From: Acidobacteriota bacterium
Lineage (GTDB): Bacteria; Acidobacteriota; Terriglobia; Terriglobales; Acidobacteriaceae
Reading direction: 5' to 3'
DNA length: 6,972 nt
Assembly (NCBI GenBank): GCA_021780415.1
Contig: JAJXYW010000018.1
Coordinates: 1 to 6,972, forward strand
Part shown: one piece after another, positions 1 to 6,511 of the stretch
Layout of the letters: each line of letters opens with the position of its first letter
How positions within the stretch are numbered: the stretch's first letter is position 1
Notes under the pieces: generated by a model
Seen by the model: only the letters and a program-made list of their open reading frames with translations
Databases searched by the model: none
Told to the model about the DNA's origin: nothing
Position numbers and translations under genes: made by a program

Positions 1-2053
1 GGTCCTCTTTTTTGAAGTAGCTGGGTTGCTCGTGGATCTCGGGGAAGGTGGCGACGGTGAAGGGCTGATAGCTGGAGATGGATTCGCCGTGGAAGGTGCG
101 CTGCCAGCCGTCTTCGAAGACCCAGTCATTGAGCTTGTCGTCCCAGCGGACGGACTGAGCGAAGATGCGGCGAGTGAGGTTGAAGGTGCCGGGCTGAAAT
201 TCGAAGACGGTGAGGTTGGCGAAGACGTTGCGGTCGGGATCGAAGAACTGGTAGTAGAAGATTCGTGTGGGCTCGTTGTTTCCGCTGGTGTGACCGGGGG
301 TGGAGTTGCCGGTCTGGCCTGACATCCACTTTCTATCGGGGCGGAGGAATGTCTGGGCAGGCTTGCCTTTGATGACGGAGAGGAGCGATTCCTGGCGGCG
401 GTTGGCGGCGGGGAGGTAGGTTTCGTCGAAGACGAAGAGGAGGGCCGAGAGCAGGGCCGCGACGACGAGCATGGGGGCGACGATGCGGTAGAGGCTGATG
501 CCGGTGGCCTTCATGGCGGTGAGTTCGCTGGTGCGGTTGAGCGCGCCGAAGGTGATGAGCACGGCCACGAGGGCGCAGAGAGGAAGGATGGAGTTGAGGA
601 TGAAGGGGATGAGGTTGAGAAGGTAATCGCCGACGATGGAGAGCGGGGTGCGGTAGCGAAGGATGTCGCCGATGAGTTCGAAGAAGGTGAAGATGATGAA
701 GAGAATGATGAGGCTGACGAGGACGAGGGCGAAGTTGCGGAGGAAGCTGCCCATGACGTACTCGTCGAGGATGAGGGGGAAACGGATGCGGAGGGAGCGG
801 CGGATGCGCTGCATGAGGGCGCCGTCGCCGAGGTGGAGGGCGCTGGGGGGATTGGCGAGGGTGCGCTTGTGGCGGATGCGGTCGAGGAGTTTGGTGAAGC
901 CGTGGCCGATGCCGGCGAAGAGTTCGAGGACGGCGCCGCCGCGGGAGAGTTGCTGGATGAGCAGCAGGCCGGCGAGGGCGAAGATGATGTTGGCGCCCCA
1001 GACACCGAGGACGGGAGGTAGTTTGCCCTGGCGTGCTAGAGCGATGCCGACCGAGGAGAGGAAGTAGTAGACGAAGACGAGGCCGAGGGTGACGACGAAA
1101 CCTGCACCCTTGCCTCCGCGCTTGGAGGAGAGGCCGATGGGGACGCCGACCAGCATGAGGACCAGACAGGCGGTGGGGAAAGCGATGCGGTCGTGGAACT
1201 CGATGAGGTAGGGGCGAGTGGCACTCACCCCGGCAGGTCCTGGGGTGTGGGCGAGGGTCCAGAGGTCGCGCAGGGAGAGCGCGTGCATGGGAGTGTCGCG
1301 GCGGCTGAGATGCGAATCGTCTTCCTGCTGGCCGGTCTGCATGGGGAGTTCGGTGGAGAGGAAGGTGGAGATGTCGTACTGGTCGGGGTTAGAGAGGGAG
1401 ATGTCGTGGCGGCTGCCGTTGGCGAGGTCGAGACGGAGGGTCTGAGGGCCTCCGCTGAGGACGGTGGCCTCGTTGGCGGTGATGATGTGGGGGTTGGCGG
1501 GCTTGGTGAGGTCGGCGAGGAAGACGTGACGCCAGATGGCGGTGCCGCCGGCGCCGGGGATGACGTCCTGGGCGTAGAGGACGTAGTTTTTGAAGTCCTC
1601 GTAGAAGACGCGGGGCTGGATCTCGACGGTGGCCTGGCTGGTCTTGCTGACGTCTTCGTAGTGGAGGAGAGCACGGGCGGCGCGGGGGGCGATGACGAGG
1701 GAGTTGACGAGACCGAGAGCCCAGAAGAAGACGGCGAAGAGGCTGACGATGCGGACAAAGGTGAAGACGCCGACGCCGCTGGCACGCATGGCGGTGACTT
1801 CACTGTCGGCTGCGAGGCGGCTGAGGCCGAGGAGGATGCCGACCAGGACTGCCATGGGAATAGTGAAGGAGAGGAAGCTTGGGAGCAGATAGGCGATGAG
1901 ACGAAAGATGTCGAGCGGGGAGGCGACGCCGCGGACCGTTAGCTCCATGAGCGGGAGCAGGTAACGCATGAACAGAATGAAGGTGAAGAGCACGCCGCCG
2001 AGGAGTGCGTAGCCGGTGATTTCGCGGAGGATGTAGCGAGTAAAAATGCGCAC
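1..2053 (-). CDS. lptFG: Fused LptF-LptG family permease (YjgP/YjgQ), 3' end cut by window edge
   Basis: Inner-membrane permease of the LPS transport ABC system. In the family, LptF and LptG pair with the LptB ATPase to extract LPS from the inner membrane and pass it to LptC/LptA. The frame is open from 2053 to the left edge, 684 residues without a stop. Two consecutive YjgP/YjgQ modules are visible. The first has membrane segments near residues 15-30, 52-78 and 97-123, a periplasmic domain about 124-280, and segments near 290-310, 314-340 and 346-366. The second restarts near 428, with segments about 436-462, 474-504 and 519-545, then a second periplasmic domain. The hallmark cytoplasmic motif occurs twice: SEVTAMRASG at 84-93 and SELTAMKATG at 509-518. 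Three membrane helices are probably still missing at the C-terminus. The GTG start (MRIFTRYIL) fits family N-termini, with only a weak GGA 6 bases upstream. The nearest upstream in-frame stop is at 2102-2104. Proteobacteria normally encode LptF and LptG separately, so fusion is the notable point. Confidence 0.9.
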   Translation of the reverse strand, partial: MRIFTRYILREITGYALLGGVLFTFILFMRYLLPLMELTVRGVASPLDIFRLIAYLLPSFLSFTIPMAVLVGILLGLSRLAADSEVTAMRASGVGVFTFVRIVSLFAVFFWALGLVNSLVIAPRAARALLHYEDVSKTSQATVEIQPRVFYEDFKNYVLYAQDVIPGAGGTAIWRHVFLADLTKPANPHIITANEATVLSGGPQTLRLDLANGSRHDISLSNPDQYDISTFLSTELPMQTGQQEDDSHLSRRDTPMHALSLRDLWTLAHTPGPAGVSATRPYLIEFHDRIAFPTACLVLMLVGVPIGLSSKRGGKGAGFVVTLGLVFVYYFLSSVGIALARQGKLPPVLGVWGANIIFALAGLLLIQQLSRGGAVLELFAGIGHGFTKLLDRIRHKRTLANPPSALHLGDGALMQRIRRSLRIRFPLILDEYVMGSFLRNFALVLVSLIILFIIFTFFELIGDILRYRTPLSIVGDYLLNLIPFILNSILPLCALVAVLITFGALNRTSELTAMKATGISLYRIVAPMLVVAALLSALLFVFDETYLPAANRRQESLLSVIKGKPAQTFLRPDRKWMSGQTGNSTPGHTSGNNEPTRIFYYQFFDPDRNVFANLTVFEFQPGTFNLTRRIFAQSVRWDDKLNDWVFEDGWQRTFHGESISSYQPFTVATFPEIHEQPSYFKKED

Positions 2054-2118
2054 GTTTGATCCGCGGGAGGCGGTGATTTGAGTGTATCGCGGGAGAGGTG
2101 GTTATCTGTTGCGAGATC

Positions 2119-4476
2119 TCAGATGGGCCTGGAGGGAAGGCGGCGGAGACGGAGGGAGTTGGTGAGGACGCTGACGGAGCTTAGAGCCATGGCGGCGGAG
2201 GCCAGGATGGGGCTGAGCAGGATGTGGAAGTGAGGGTAGAGGACGCCGGCCGCGAGTGGGAGGCCGATGAGGTTGTAGATGACCGCCCAGCCAAGGTTCT
2301 CGCGCATGATGAGCGTGGTGCGGCGGGCGATCTGGATGGCGAGCGGGATGAGGCGGAGGTCGTGGTGGAGGAGCAGGATGTCGCCGGCTTCGCGGGCGAG
2401 GTCGGAGCCGGAGGCCATGGCGAGGCCGGCATCGGATTGGGCCAGGGCCGCGGCGTCGTTGATACCGTCGCCGACCATGGCGACCTTGTTGCCGACGGAT
2501 TGCAGGGTGCGGATGGCGGTGAGTTTTTCGGCGGGGAGGAGATGTGCGAGGACGTCGGTGGGACTGGTGATGCCGGCGGCGTGGGCGATGGGCGCGGCGG
2601 AGGCGGCGATGTCGCCGGTGAGGAGGATGGGGTGGACGCGCAGGGCGTTCAGTTGGGCGATGGTCTGGGGGGCGGAGGCGCGGAGTTCGTCGGTGGCGAA
2701 GAAGACGGCCTGCGGGATGCCGTCGAGGAGGAGATAGAGGGGAGTGGCGCGGGCGAGGTCGGGGGGCGCGAGGAGTTCGGCGGGTGGGGCGGAGGTGAGG
2801 AGTGCGGCGTTGCCGAGGGCTAGATTGTGGGCTGTGCTGTCGGAGTTGCGGATGGTGGCGGTGAGGCCGGTGCCGGGGAGGGTGAGGTGGTCTTCGATGA
2901 CGGGCGCGGCTGCGGGATTGGGATGCAGTTCGGCGTAGGTGACGACGGCCTGGGCGAGAGGGTGTGTGGAGAGGCGTTCGGCAGCGGCGGCGTAGGCGAG
3001 GAGAGTTGCGGCGGGGAGGGTTGCGTTGGAGGCGAGGACGAAGGCGGCGATCTGGGGACGACCTTCGGTGAGGGTCCCGGTCTTGTCGAGGGCGATGGTA
3101 TCGACGGCGGCCAGACGCTCGAGGGCTTCGCCGCCTTTGATGAGCAGGCCGGACTGCGCGGCGCGGCCGAGCGAGACGGTGATGGCGGCGGGGACGGCCA
3201 GCCCCATCGCGCAGGGGCAGGCGATGATGAGGACCGCGATGGCGATGGAGAGGGCGCGGCTGAAGCCTTCGTGGCGGCCTCCGATGTTTTCGGCGATGGA
3301 CCAGACGGTGAAGGTGAGGGCGGCGATGGCGAGGACGGTGGGGACGAAGATGGCGCTGGCGCGGTCGGCGAGGCGCTGCATGGGAGCTCGGCTGGATTGG
3401 GCCTGGGCGAGAAGGCGCTGCATCTGGGCGAGCGTGGAGGCTGCGCCTACGGCGGTGGCACGGAGAACGATTGGGCCGTCGAGGTTGAGGGTGCCGCCGG
3501 AGACATTGTCGCCGATGGAACGCGTGACGGGGAGGGGTTCGCCGGTGAGCATGGACTCGTCGATGGAGCTGCGGCCGTGGAGGATGAGGCCGTCGAGGGG
3601 GATGCGGTCGCCGGGAAGGACGCGGATGATGTCGCCGCGCTCGATGGCGGAGAGGGGAAGGAGGGTCTCGGGGGCCGATGCGTAGTCGGTGGAGTTGGGT
3701 GGGAGATCCAGGAGGCGGGCGTCGGCGGATTCGAGTTGGGCGAAGCCGCGGAGGGCGCTGGTGGCGCGGGCGCGGGCGCGGGCTTCGAGCCACCGGCCGG
3801 TGAGGAGGAAGGCGAGGATGAGGACGACGGCTTCGTAGTAGACGTCTGAGGAGAGGCCGTGGCGGGCGAAGTAGGCGGGCGCGATGGTGGCGGCGAAGGA
3901 GGAGGTGAAGGCGGCGATGGTTCCGAGCGTGACCAGGGTGTTCATGTTGGTGGTGCGGTGACGCGCGGCGCGGAAGGCGGCGGTGTAGATCTCGGGCGCG
4001 GCGAAGATCATGGTGGCGAGAGCGATGGCGCAGAGAACCCAGCGGATGGGCTGCGCGGGGAGCACCATGAGAGCCGCGGGCATGAGCGGCGCGAGGGCTT
4101 TGGCGAGGGCGTTGAGGAGCGGGTCGCCGCTGGTGGTGGAGGCCATCATCAGCGGCATGGAGAGCAGCATGGCGATGGCGCCGGCGAGGAGAGCAAGGAC
4201 GGTGCGAAGGCCGAGGCGCGTGCTCTCGGTGGACTCGTCGTGGTGGGATTCGCCTTCGGCGGCGGGCAGGGAGGCGTCGTAGCCGGAGTTGCGGACGGCG
4301 GTGATGAGGGTGTCGGTGCTGAGGGGTGCGGTGTCGCTGGTGACGATCTGCGCGGTGTGCGCCATGAGGTTGACGCTGGCGGATTGGACGCCGGGAACTG
4401 CCTCAAGCGCACGCTGGACATGGATCTGGCAGGAGGCGCAGGTCATGCCCTTGATCTGTAGCGTCTGCTCGCTCAT
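2119..4476 (-). CDS. copA: CopA-type Cu+-exporting P1B-type ATPase
   Basis: Inner-membrane pump that hydrolyses ATP to move Cu+ out of the cytoplasm; 785 residues, a normal length for a pump with one N-terminal metal-binding domain. Visible in order: HMA domain with GMTCASC at 10-16; a His/acidic patch at 76-81 before the first helix; membrane helices from about 90; actuator-domain TGE at 311-313; transmembrane metal site CPC at 420-422; phosphorylation motif DKTGT with Asp464; the HP dipeptide of the nucleotide-binding domain at 505-506 (preceded by ST where SE is usual); GDGIND at 669-674; YN at 734-735 in helix 7; and [16 protein letters not shown] at 762-777 in helix 8. CPC plus YN plus MxxSS is the Cu+/Ag+ (IB-1) signature rather than the Zn/Cd/Pb one. 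The start at 4476 overlaps the HMA gene stop as ATGA, so translation is probably coupled. No strong Shine-Dalgarno is visible. The same frame stays open upstream to 4686, but that part merely shadows the HMA gene and lacks family similarity. Confidence 0.96.
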   Translation of the reverse strand: MSEQTLQIKGMTCASCQIHVQRALEAVPGVQSASVNLMAHTAQIVTSDTAPLSTDTLITAVRNSGYDASLPAAEGESHHDESTESTRLGLRTVLALLAGAIAMLLSMPLMMASTTSGDPLLNALAKALAPLMPAALMVLPAQPIRWVLCAIALATMIFAAPEIYTAAFRAARHRTTNMNTLVTLGTIAAFTSSFAATIAPAYFARHGLSSDVYYEAVVLILAFLLTGRWLEARARARATSALRGFAQLESADARLLDLPPNSTDYASAPETLLPLSAIERGDIIRVLPGDRIPLDGLILHGRSSIDESMLTGEPLPVTRSIGDNVSGGTLNLDGPIVLRATAVGAASTLAQMQRLLAQAQSSRAPMQRLADRASAIFVPTVLAIAALTFTVWSIAENIGGRHEGFSRALSIAIAVLIIACPCAMGLAVPAAITVSLGRAAQSGLLIKGGEALERLAAVDTIALDKTGTLTEGRPQIAAFVLASNATLPAATLLAYAAAAERLSTHPLAQAVVTYAELHPNPAAAPVIEDHLTLPGTGLTATIRNSDSTAHNLALGNAALLTSAPPAELLAPPDLARATPLYLLLDGIPQAVFFATDELRASAPQTIAQLNALRVHPILLTGDIAASAAPIAHAAGITSPTDVLAHLLPAEKLTAIRTLQSVGNKVAMVGDGINDAAALAQSDAGLAMASGSDLAREAGDILLLHHDLRLIPLAIQIARRTTLIMRENLGWAVIYNLIGLPLAAGVLYPHFHILLSPILASAAMALSSVSVLTNSLRLRRLPSRPI

Positions 4477-4682
4477 GCCCCGGTTGTTTCGACAAAGGCG
4501 GGGAAGCCGGCTGCGGTGAGCGCCTGCTGGATCTGCTCGGGTGCGGCAGATGTGGTGAGGCGTGCGCTGCCGATACGAACCTCTTCGGCGTGAGTGTCGG
4601 GTTGAGCGTTGATGGTCTGCGTGACGCGGCGGACGCAGGAGCCGCAGTGCATGTTGTCGATACGAAAGTTTAAAGTCGCCAT
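4473..4682 (-). CDS. copZ: HMA-domain copper chaperone (CopZ-like)
   Basis: Small cytosolic metallochaperone of 69 residues, the usual size of a stand-alone heavy-metal-associated domain. The metal-binding loop is MHCGSC at 11-16, with Cys13 and Cys16 as the expected Cu+ ligands; the N-terminus [10 protein letters not shown] forms the typical first beta strand. In the family such proteins hand Cu+ to CopA and buffer cytoplasmic copper. The gene sits directly before copA, its TGA overlapping the ATPase ATG by four bases, which supports a two-gene copper operon. The start at 4682 is favoured because a start at the only other early Met (residue 11) would remove the first strand. There is no recognisable Shine-Dalgarno: the 9 bases before ATG are CATATTTGT, and the sequence before them forms a strong hairpin (4692-4723). 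It could serve another soft metal, but linkage to a CPC/MxxSS ATPase makes copper or silver most likely. Confidence 0.9.
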   Translation of the reverse strand: MATLNFRIDNMHCGSCVRRVTQTINAQPDTHAEEVRIGSARLTTSAAPEQIQQALTAAGFPAFVETTGA

Positions 4683-4691
4683 ACAAATATG

Positions 4692-4723
4692 ATGCGCCCG
4701 CGACGAAGAAGTCGCGAGCGCAT
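4692..4723 (-). terminator. GC-rich hairpin between satP and copZ: probable satP terminator or copZ leader hairpin
   Basis: Two 13-base arms (4692-4704 and 4711-4723) pair with a single C/A mismatch at 4698/4717 around a six-base loop. Read on the minus strand, the stem is followed by CATATTTGT, an AT-rich but imperfect U tract, and then the copZ ATG. It lies 49 to 80 bases past the satP stop, as expected for an intrinsic terminator. Its closeness to the copZ start would also let it act as an attenuator or as a structure affecting translation initiation. The pairing is seen directly; the function is inferred. Confidence 0.6.
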
Positions 4724-4771
4724 GGTTATCAGCAAGAATGATTCAGATTAGGTTTTTGCGAAGTTCTCAGG

Positions 4772-5413
4772 TTAGATGCCCACGCCGATGCGGCCAGCGA
4801 GGGAGGGGTTGATGATGATGGGCGAACCGAGCGGAACGACGGTGTAGCCGGCGACCGCGTTGAGGAGTTCGAAGAAGGCGAGCAGCATGGCGTCGATGCC
4901 CGTGGCGAGGCCGGCGTAGCCGCCGAGCTTGCCGTAGACGTCGCCGAGGCCGAAGTCCTTGGCGGCGAGCAGAAAGAAGGTGATGGTGAGGAGAAGGAAG
5001 ATGCTCCAGAGGATCTTGTTGAGGCGGAAGGTAACGAGCCAGAGGAGCAAGGAGAAGACGCCCCAGAGGAGGAGAGCGGTGGCTACGCCAGTGGGAGCGG
5101 GTGGTTTGAGCCAGCCGGCGCCAACGGTCCAGATCATCAGCGAGAACCACCACCAGAACATGGCGTAGGAGGTGAAAGCGACGCCGCCGAAGGTGTTACC
5201 GAGACGCAACTCCATGATGCCAGCGACGAACTGCGCGGTGCCGCCAAACGCGAAGGCGAGAGGGATGACCGCGGTAAGCGCTGCGGGCGGAAGGAGGCCG
5301 GCGTTGATGGAGGAGAGGAGGCAGGTGGTGACGCCAAAGCCGAAGAGTCCGAGTGGACCGGGATTGGCGACCTTGATATTAGCGGGAACGGTGGGGATTG
5401 CGGTCTGACTCAT
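4772..5413 (-). CDS. satP: SatP-like acetate/succinate uptake transporter (AceTr, GPR1/FUN34/YaaH family)
   Basis: Inner-membrane transporter of short carboxylic acids; E. coli SatP takes up acetate and succinate with protons, and family members form hexameric channels. The 213-residue protein carries the family signature NPGPLGL at 17-23 at the start of helix 1, GGTAQFVAG at 57-65 followed by Glu68, GNTFGGVAFTSYAMFW at 72-87, and the last helix region GGYAGLATGID at 164-174. Six membrane segments can be traced across residues 19-190. It is slightly longer than the E. coli protein (188 residues), the extra length lying in the N-terminal tail and a C-terminal tail after about 190. The ATG at 5413 has an AGGAG nine bases upstream. 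It has its own 285-base upstream region with a CRP-type palindrome, so it is probably transcribed independently of the response regulator. Substrate assignment rests on the family alone. Confidence 0.93.
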   Translation of the reverse strand: MSQTAIPTVPANIKVANPGPLGLFGFGVTTCLLSSINAGLLPPAALTAVIPLAFAFGGTAQFVAGIMELRLGNTFGGVAFTSYAMFWWWFSLMIWTVGAGWLKPPAPTGVATALLLWGVFSLLLWLVTFRLNKILWSIFLLLTITFFLLAAKDFGLGDVYGKLGGYAGLATGIDAMLLAFFELLNAVAGYTVVPLGSPIIINPSLAGRIGVGI

Positions 5414-5422
5414 TTCTGTTGA

Positions 5423-5427
5423 CTCCT
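5423..5427 (-). promoter_or_regulatory. Ribosome binding site of satP
   Basis: AGGAG on the minus strand, nine bases before the ATG at 5413. It is the clearest Shine-Dalgarno in the window and fixes the satP start; the other starts here have weak or no such sequence. Confidence 0.75.
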
Positions 5428-5445
5428 AGTAAGGATCAGGTTGTT

Positions 5446-5457
5446 TGGTGCGCACCA
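5446..5457. promoter_or_regulatory. 12-base perfect palindrome TGGTGCGCACCA, candidate operator
   Basis: A perfect inverted repeat that shares its last base with the candidate satP -10 element and would cover the transcription start. That is the classical position for a repressor site. The eight bases TGCGCACC recur at 5644-5651 in the same intergenic region. The palindrome is seen directly; the operator role is inferred. Confidence 0.4.
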
Positions 5458-5462
5458 CTATA
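5457..5462 (-). promoter_or_regulatory. Candidate -10 element of satP promoter
   Basis: The minus strand reads TATAGT, five of six matches to TATAAT, 44 bases before the satP ATG, in the AT-richer intergenic region. No acceptable -35 hexamer lies 15 to 19 bases upstream (TCTCAC at a 17-base spacing), which would fit an activator-dependent promoter but also leaves room for a chance match. Confidence 0.35.
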
Positions 5463-5597
5463 CACAGAAGCGGTTTCGAGTGAGACGAATGAGGTGCGTG
5501 GCTTTGTGGCCAAACTTCAATTACGGTTGCGTAGTCGACGACGGAAACACGCTGACCTTTGTTTGGGGAACGATCTGCTATCGGAATCAGGGTTGGC

Positions 5598-5613
5598 TGT
5601 GATTCTTGTCACA
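5598..5613. promoter_or_regulatory. CRP-type binding site, TGTGA-N6-TCACA
   Basis: TGTGATTCTTGTCACA matches the CRP/FNR-superfamily consensus half-sites exactly on both sides with the canonical six-base spacer. One more base pairs on each side (CTGTGA and TCACAG, 5597-5614). It lies in the only sizeable non-coding gap of the window, 185 bases upstream of satP. In E. coli, acetate-scavenging genes such as acs are under cAMP-CRP control, so a Crp-like regulator of satP is plausible. Its centre is about 155 bases before the start expected from the candidate -10, farther than usual class I or II spacing, so either that promoter is wrong or the site acts from a distance. Confidence 0.55.
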
Positions 5614-5644
5614 GATCACGGAATATTGTCGGGGGCAGGAGTCT

Positions 5645-5682
5645 GCGCACCGAACATCGCCCGGCGTCGAGGGCAGGTGCGC
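5645..5682. repeat. Nested inverted repeat downstream of the response regulator
   Basis: Outer arms GCGCACC (5645-5651) and GGTGCGC (5676-5682) enclose inner arms GCCC (5659-5662) and GGGC (5671-5674) with an eight-base loop. It lies 17 to 54 bases beyond the response-regulator stop, so it may fold in the 3' end of that transcript. No T tract follows, so it is not a standard intrinsic terminator. The outer arms resemble the halves of the palindrome at 5446-5457, which leaves a protein-binding role open. Confidence 0.4.
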
Positions 5683-5698
5683 TGTGATGGAGGAAGGC

Positions 5699-6463
5699 CT
5701 ATTCGGGGGCGGGGATGAAGCGGTAGCCGATGCCGCGGATGGTGAGGAAGTGGATGGGCCGGGAGGGGTCGGGCTCGAGGTAGCGGCGGAGGCGGACGAT
5801 GAAGTTGTCGATGGCGCGGGTGTCGGTGTCTTCTTTGACGTGCCAGACGTTTTCGAGCAGTTCCTTGCGCGCGATGATCTTGCGGGGATGGTCGAGGAGA
5901 TAGCGGAGGAGTTCGGCTTCCATCACGGTGAGGTGAATGGTGGGTTCGGGTTGGTCGGTGGTGCGGATCTCGAGGGCATCGAGATCGATGATGTGGCCGG
6001 CCAGGGTGCAGATGGGAGTTGGGGTGGGGATGGTCTTGGCGGAGGTTTCGGCGGAGGTTTGCCAGTGCACGCGGCGAAGAAGGGCGGTAAGGCGGGCGAA
6101 GAGGACGGCGAGGTCGAAGGGCTTGGGGAGGTAGTCGTCGGCGCCGGCGGCGAAGCCTGCGACGATGTCTTCGGTGCGGCCGCGGGCGGTGAGCAGGAGG
6201 ACTGGGGTGCGGCGGCCAGCTTGACGAAGCGCGGCGACGATGGAGAATCCGTCGCGGCCGGGGAGCATGACGTCGAGGAGGACGGCTGCGGGTGGATCTG
6301 CGGCGGCGGGAGCTGTGGCGTCGAGTAGCCAGGCGAGGGCGGCGTCGCCGTCGGCTTCGTGGTGCGTGCGATAACCGTCGGCTTCGAGATTGAAGATGAG
6401 GCCGTGGGCGAGATGTTCTTCGTCTTCGATGATTGCGATGAGTGGAGCTGAGGGCTTGGTCAT
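5699..6463 (-). CDS. OmpR/PhoB-family two-component response regulator
   Basis: DNA-binding transcription regulator controlled by phosphorylation; 254 residues, slightly long for the family. The receiver domain (about 8-130) has the acidic pair Glu13-Asp14, phospho-acceptor Asp64 in LLDVMLPG, Thr92 in LLLTA and Lys114 in LPKPF, so all catalytic residues are present. An Ala/Pro-rich stretch (about 48-60) lengthens the loop before the Asp64 strand. A Thr/Pro/Ser linker (136-150) follows, partly made by a 12-base tandem duplication, then a winged-helix effector domain (about 155-252) with KELLENVW, the recognition-helix region around RAIDNFIVRLRRYLE and the terminal hairpin TIRGIGYRF. No histidine kinase is adjacent: marC lies upstream and satP downstream. 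The ATG at 6463 has no Shine-Dalgarno and there is no alternative upstream start before an in-frame stop. The target genes and signal cannot be told from the sequence; the satP region is one candidate. Confidence 0.93.
   Translation of the reverse strand: MTKPSAPLIAIIEDEEHLAHGLIFNLEADGYRTHHEADGDAALAWLLDATAPAAADPPAAVLLDVMLPGRDGFSIVAALRQAGRRTPVLLLTARGRTEDIVAGFAAGADDYLPKPFDLAVLFARLTALLRRVHWQTSAETSAKTIPTPTPICTLAGHIIDLDALEIRTTDQPEPTIHLTVMEAELLRYLLDHPRKIIARKELLENVWHVKEDTDTRAIDNFIVRLRRYLEPDPSRPIHFLTIRGIGYRFIPAPE
6038..6060. repeat. 12-base tandem duplication inside the response-regulator linker
   Basis: Two copies of GGCGGAGGTTT separated by one C (period 12) at 6038-6048 and 6050-6060. They encode the repeated TSAE/TSAK segment of the linker between receiver and DNA-binding domains, so the duplication stays in frame and lengthens the linker by four residues. 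Confidence 0.6.
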
Positions 6464-6511
6464 GGGAGGACGAATGTCGGCGGGATGGTGGCGGGGTTGA
6501 ATGCGGAGCTT

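Noticed and set aside
1193..1942. A 249-codon plus-strand acidic open frame opposite lptFG
   Set aside because: Same antisense artefact; lptFG is continuous on the other strand with two copies of its family motif.
2102..3793. A 563-codon minus-strand open frame rich in Arg, Pro and His overlapping copA
   Set aside because: It is a frame shadow of copA: the composition is that of GC-rich out-of-frame translation, there is no domain or periodicity, and the copA frame carries every P-type ATPase motif.
2827..3849. A 340-codon plus-strand open frame, Gly/Glu/Asp-rich, antisense to copA
   Set aside because: Long acidic antisense frames are expected opposite high-GC genes with strong third-position bias; there is no ribosome binding site or recognisable domain.
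4477..4686. A 70-residue N-terminal extension of copA starting at 4686
   Set aside because: The extension is the out-of-frame reading of the copZ gene and is Arg-rich without family similarity; the true N-terminus is [16 protein letters not shown] with start at 4476.
4724..4771. A sigma-70 promoter for copZ around GATAAC (4730-4725)
   Set aside because: Only four of six matches to a -10 and no -35 hexamer at suitable spacing; not strong enough to list.
5645..5682. Intrinsic terminator for the response regulator
   Set aside because: The nested arms can fold, but no T-rich tract follows on the minus strand; kept only as an inverted repeat.
5398..5718. A 106-codon plus-strand open frame across the satP upstream region
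   Set aside because: It needs a TTG start, has no Shine-Dalgarno or recognisable domain, and covers the apparent regulatory sites of satP, so chance is the simpler explanation.
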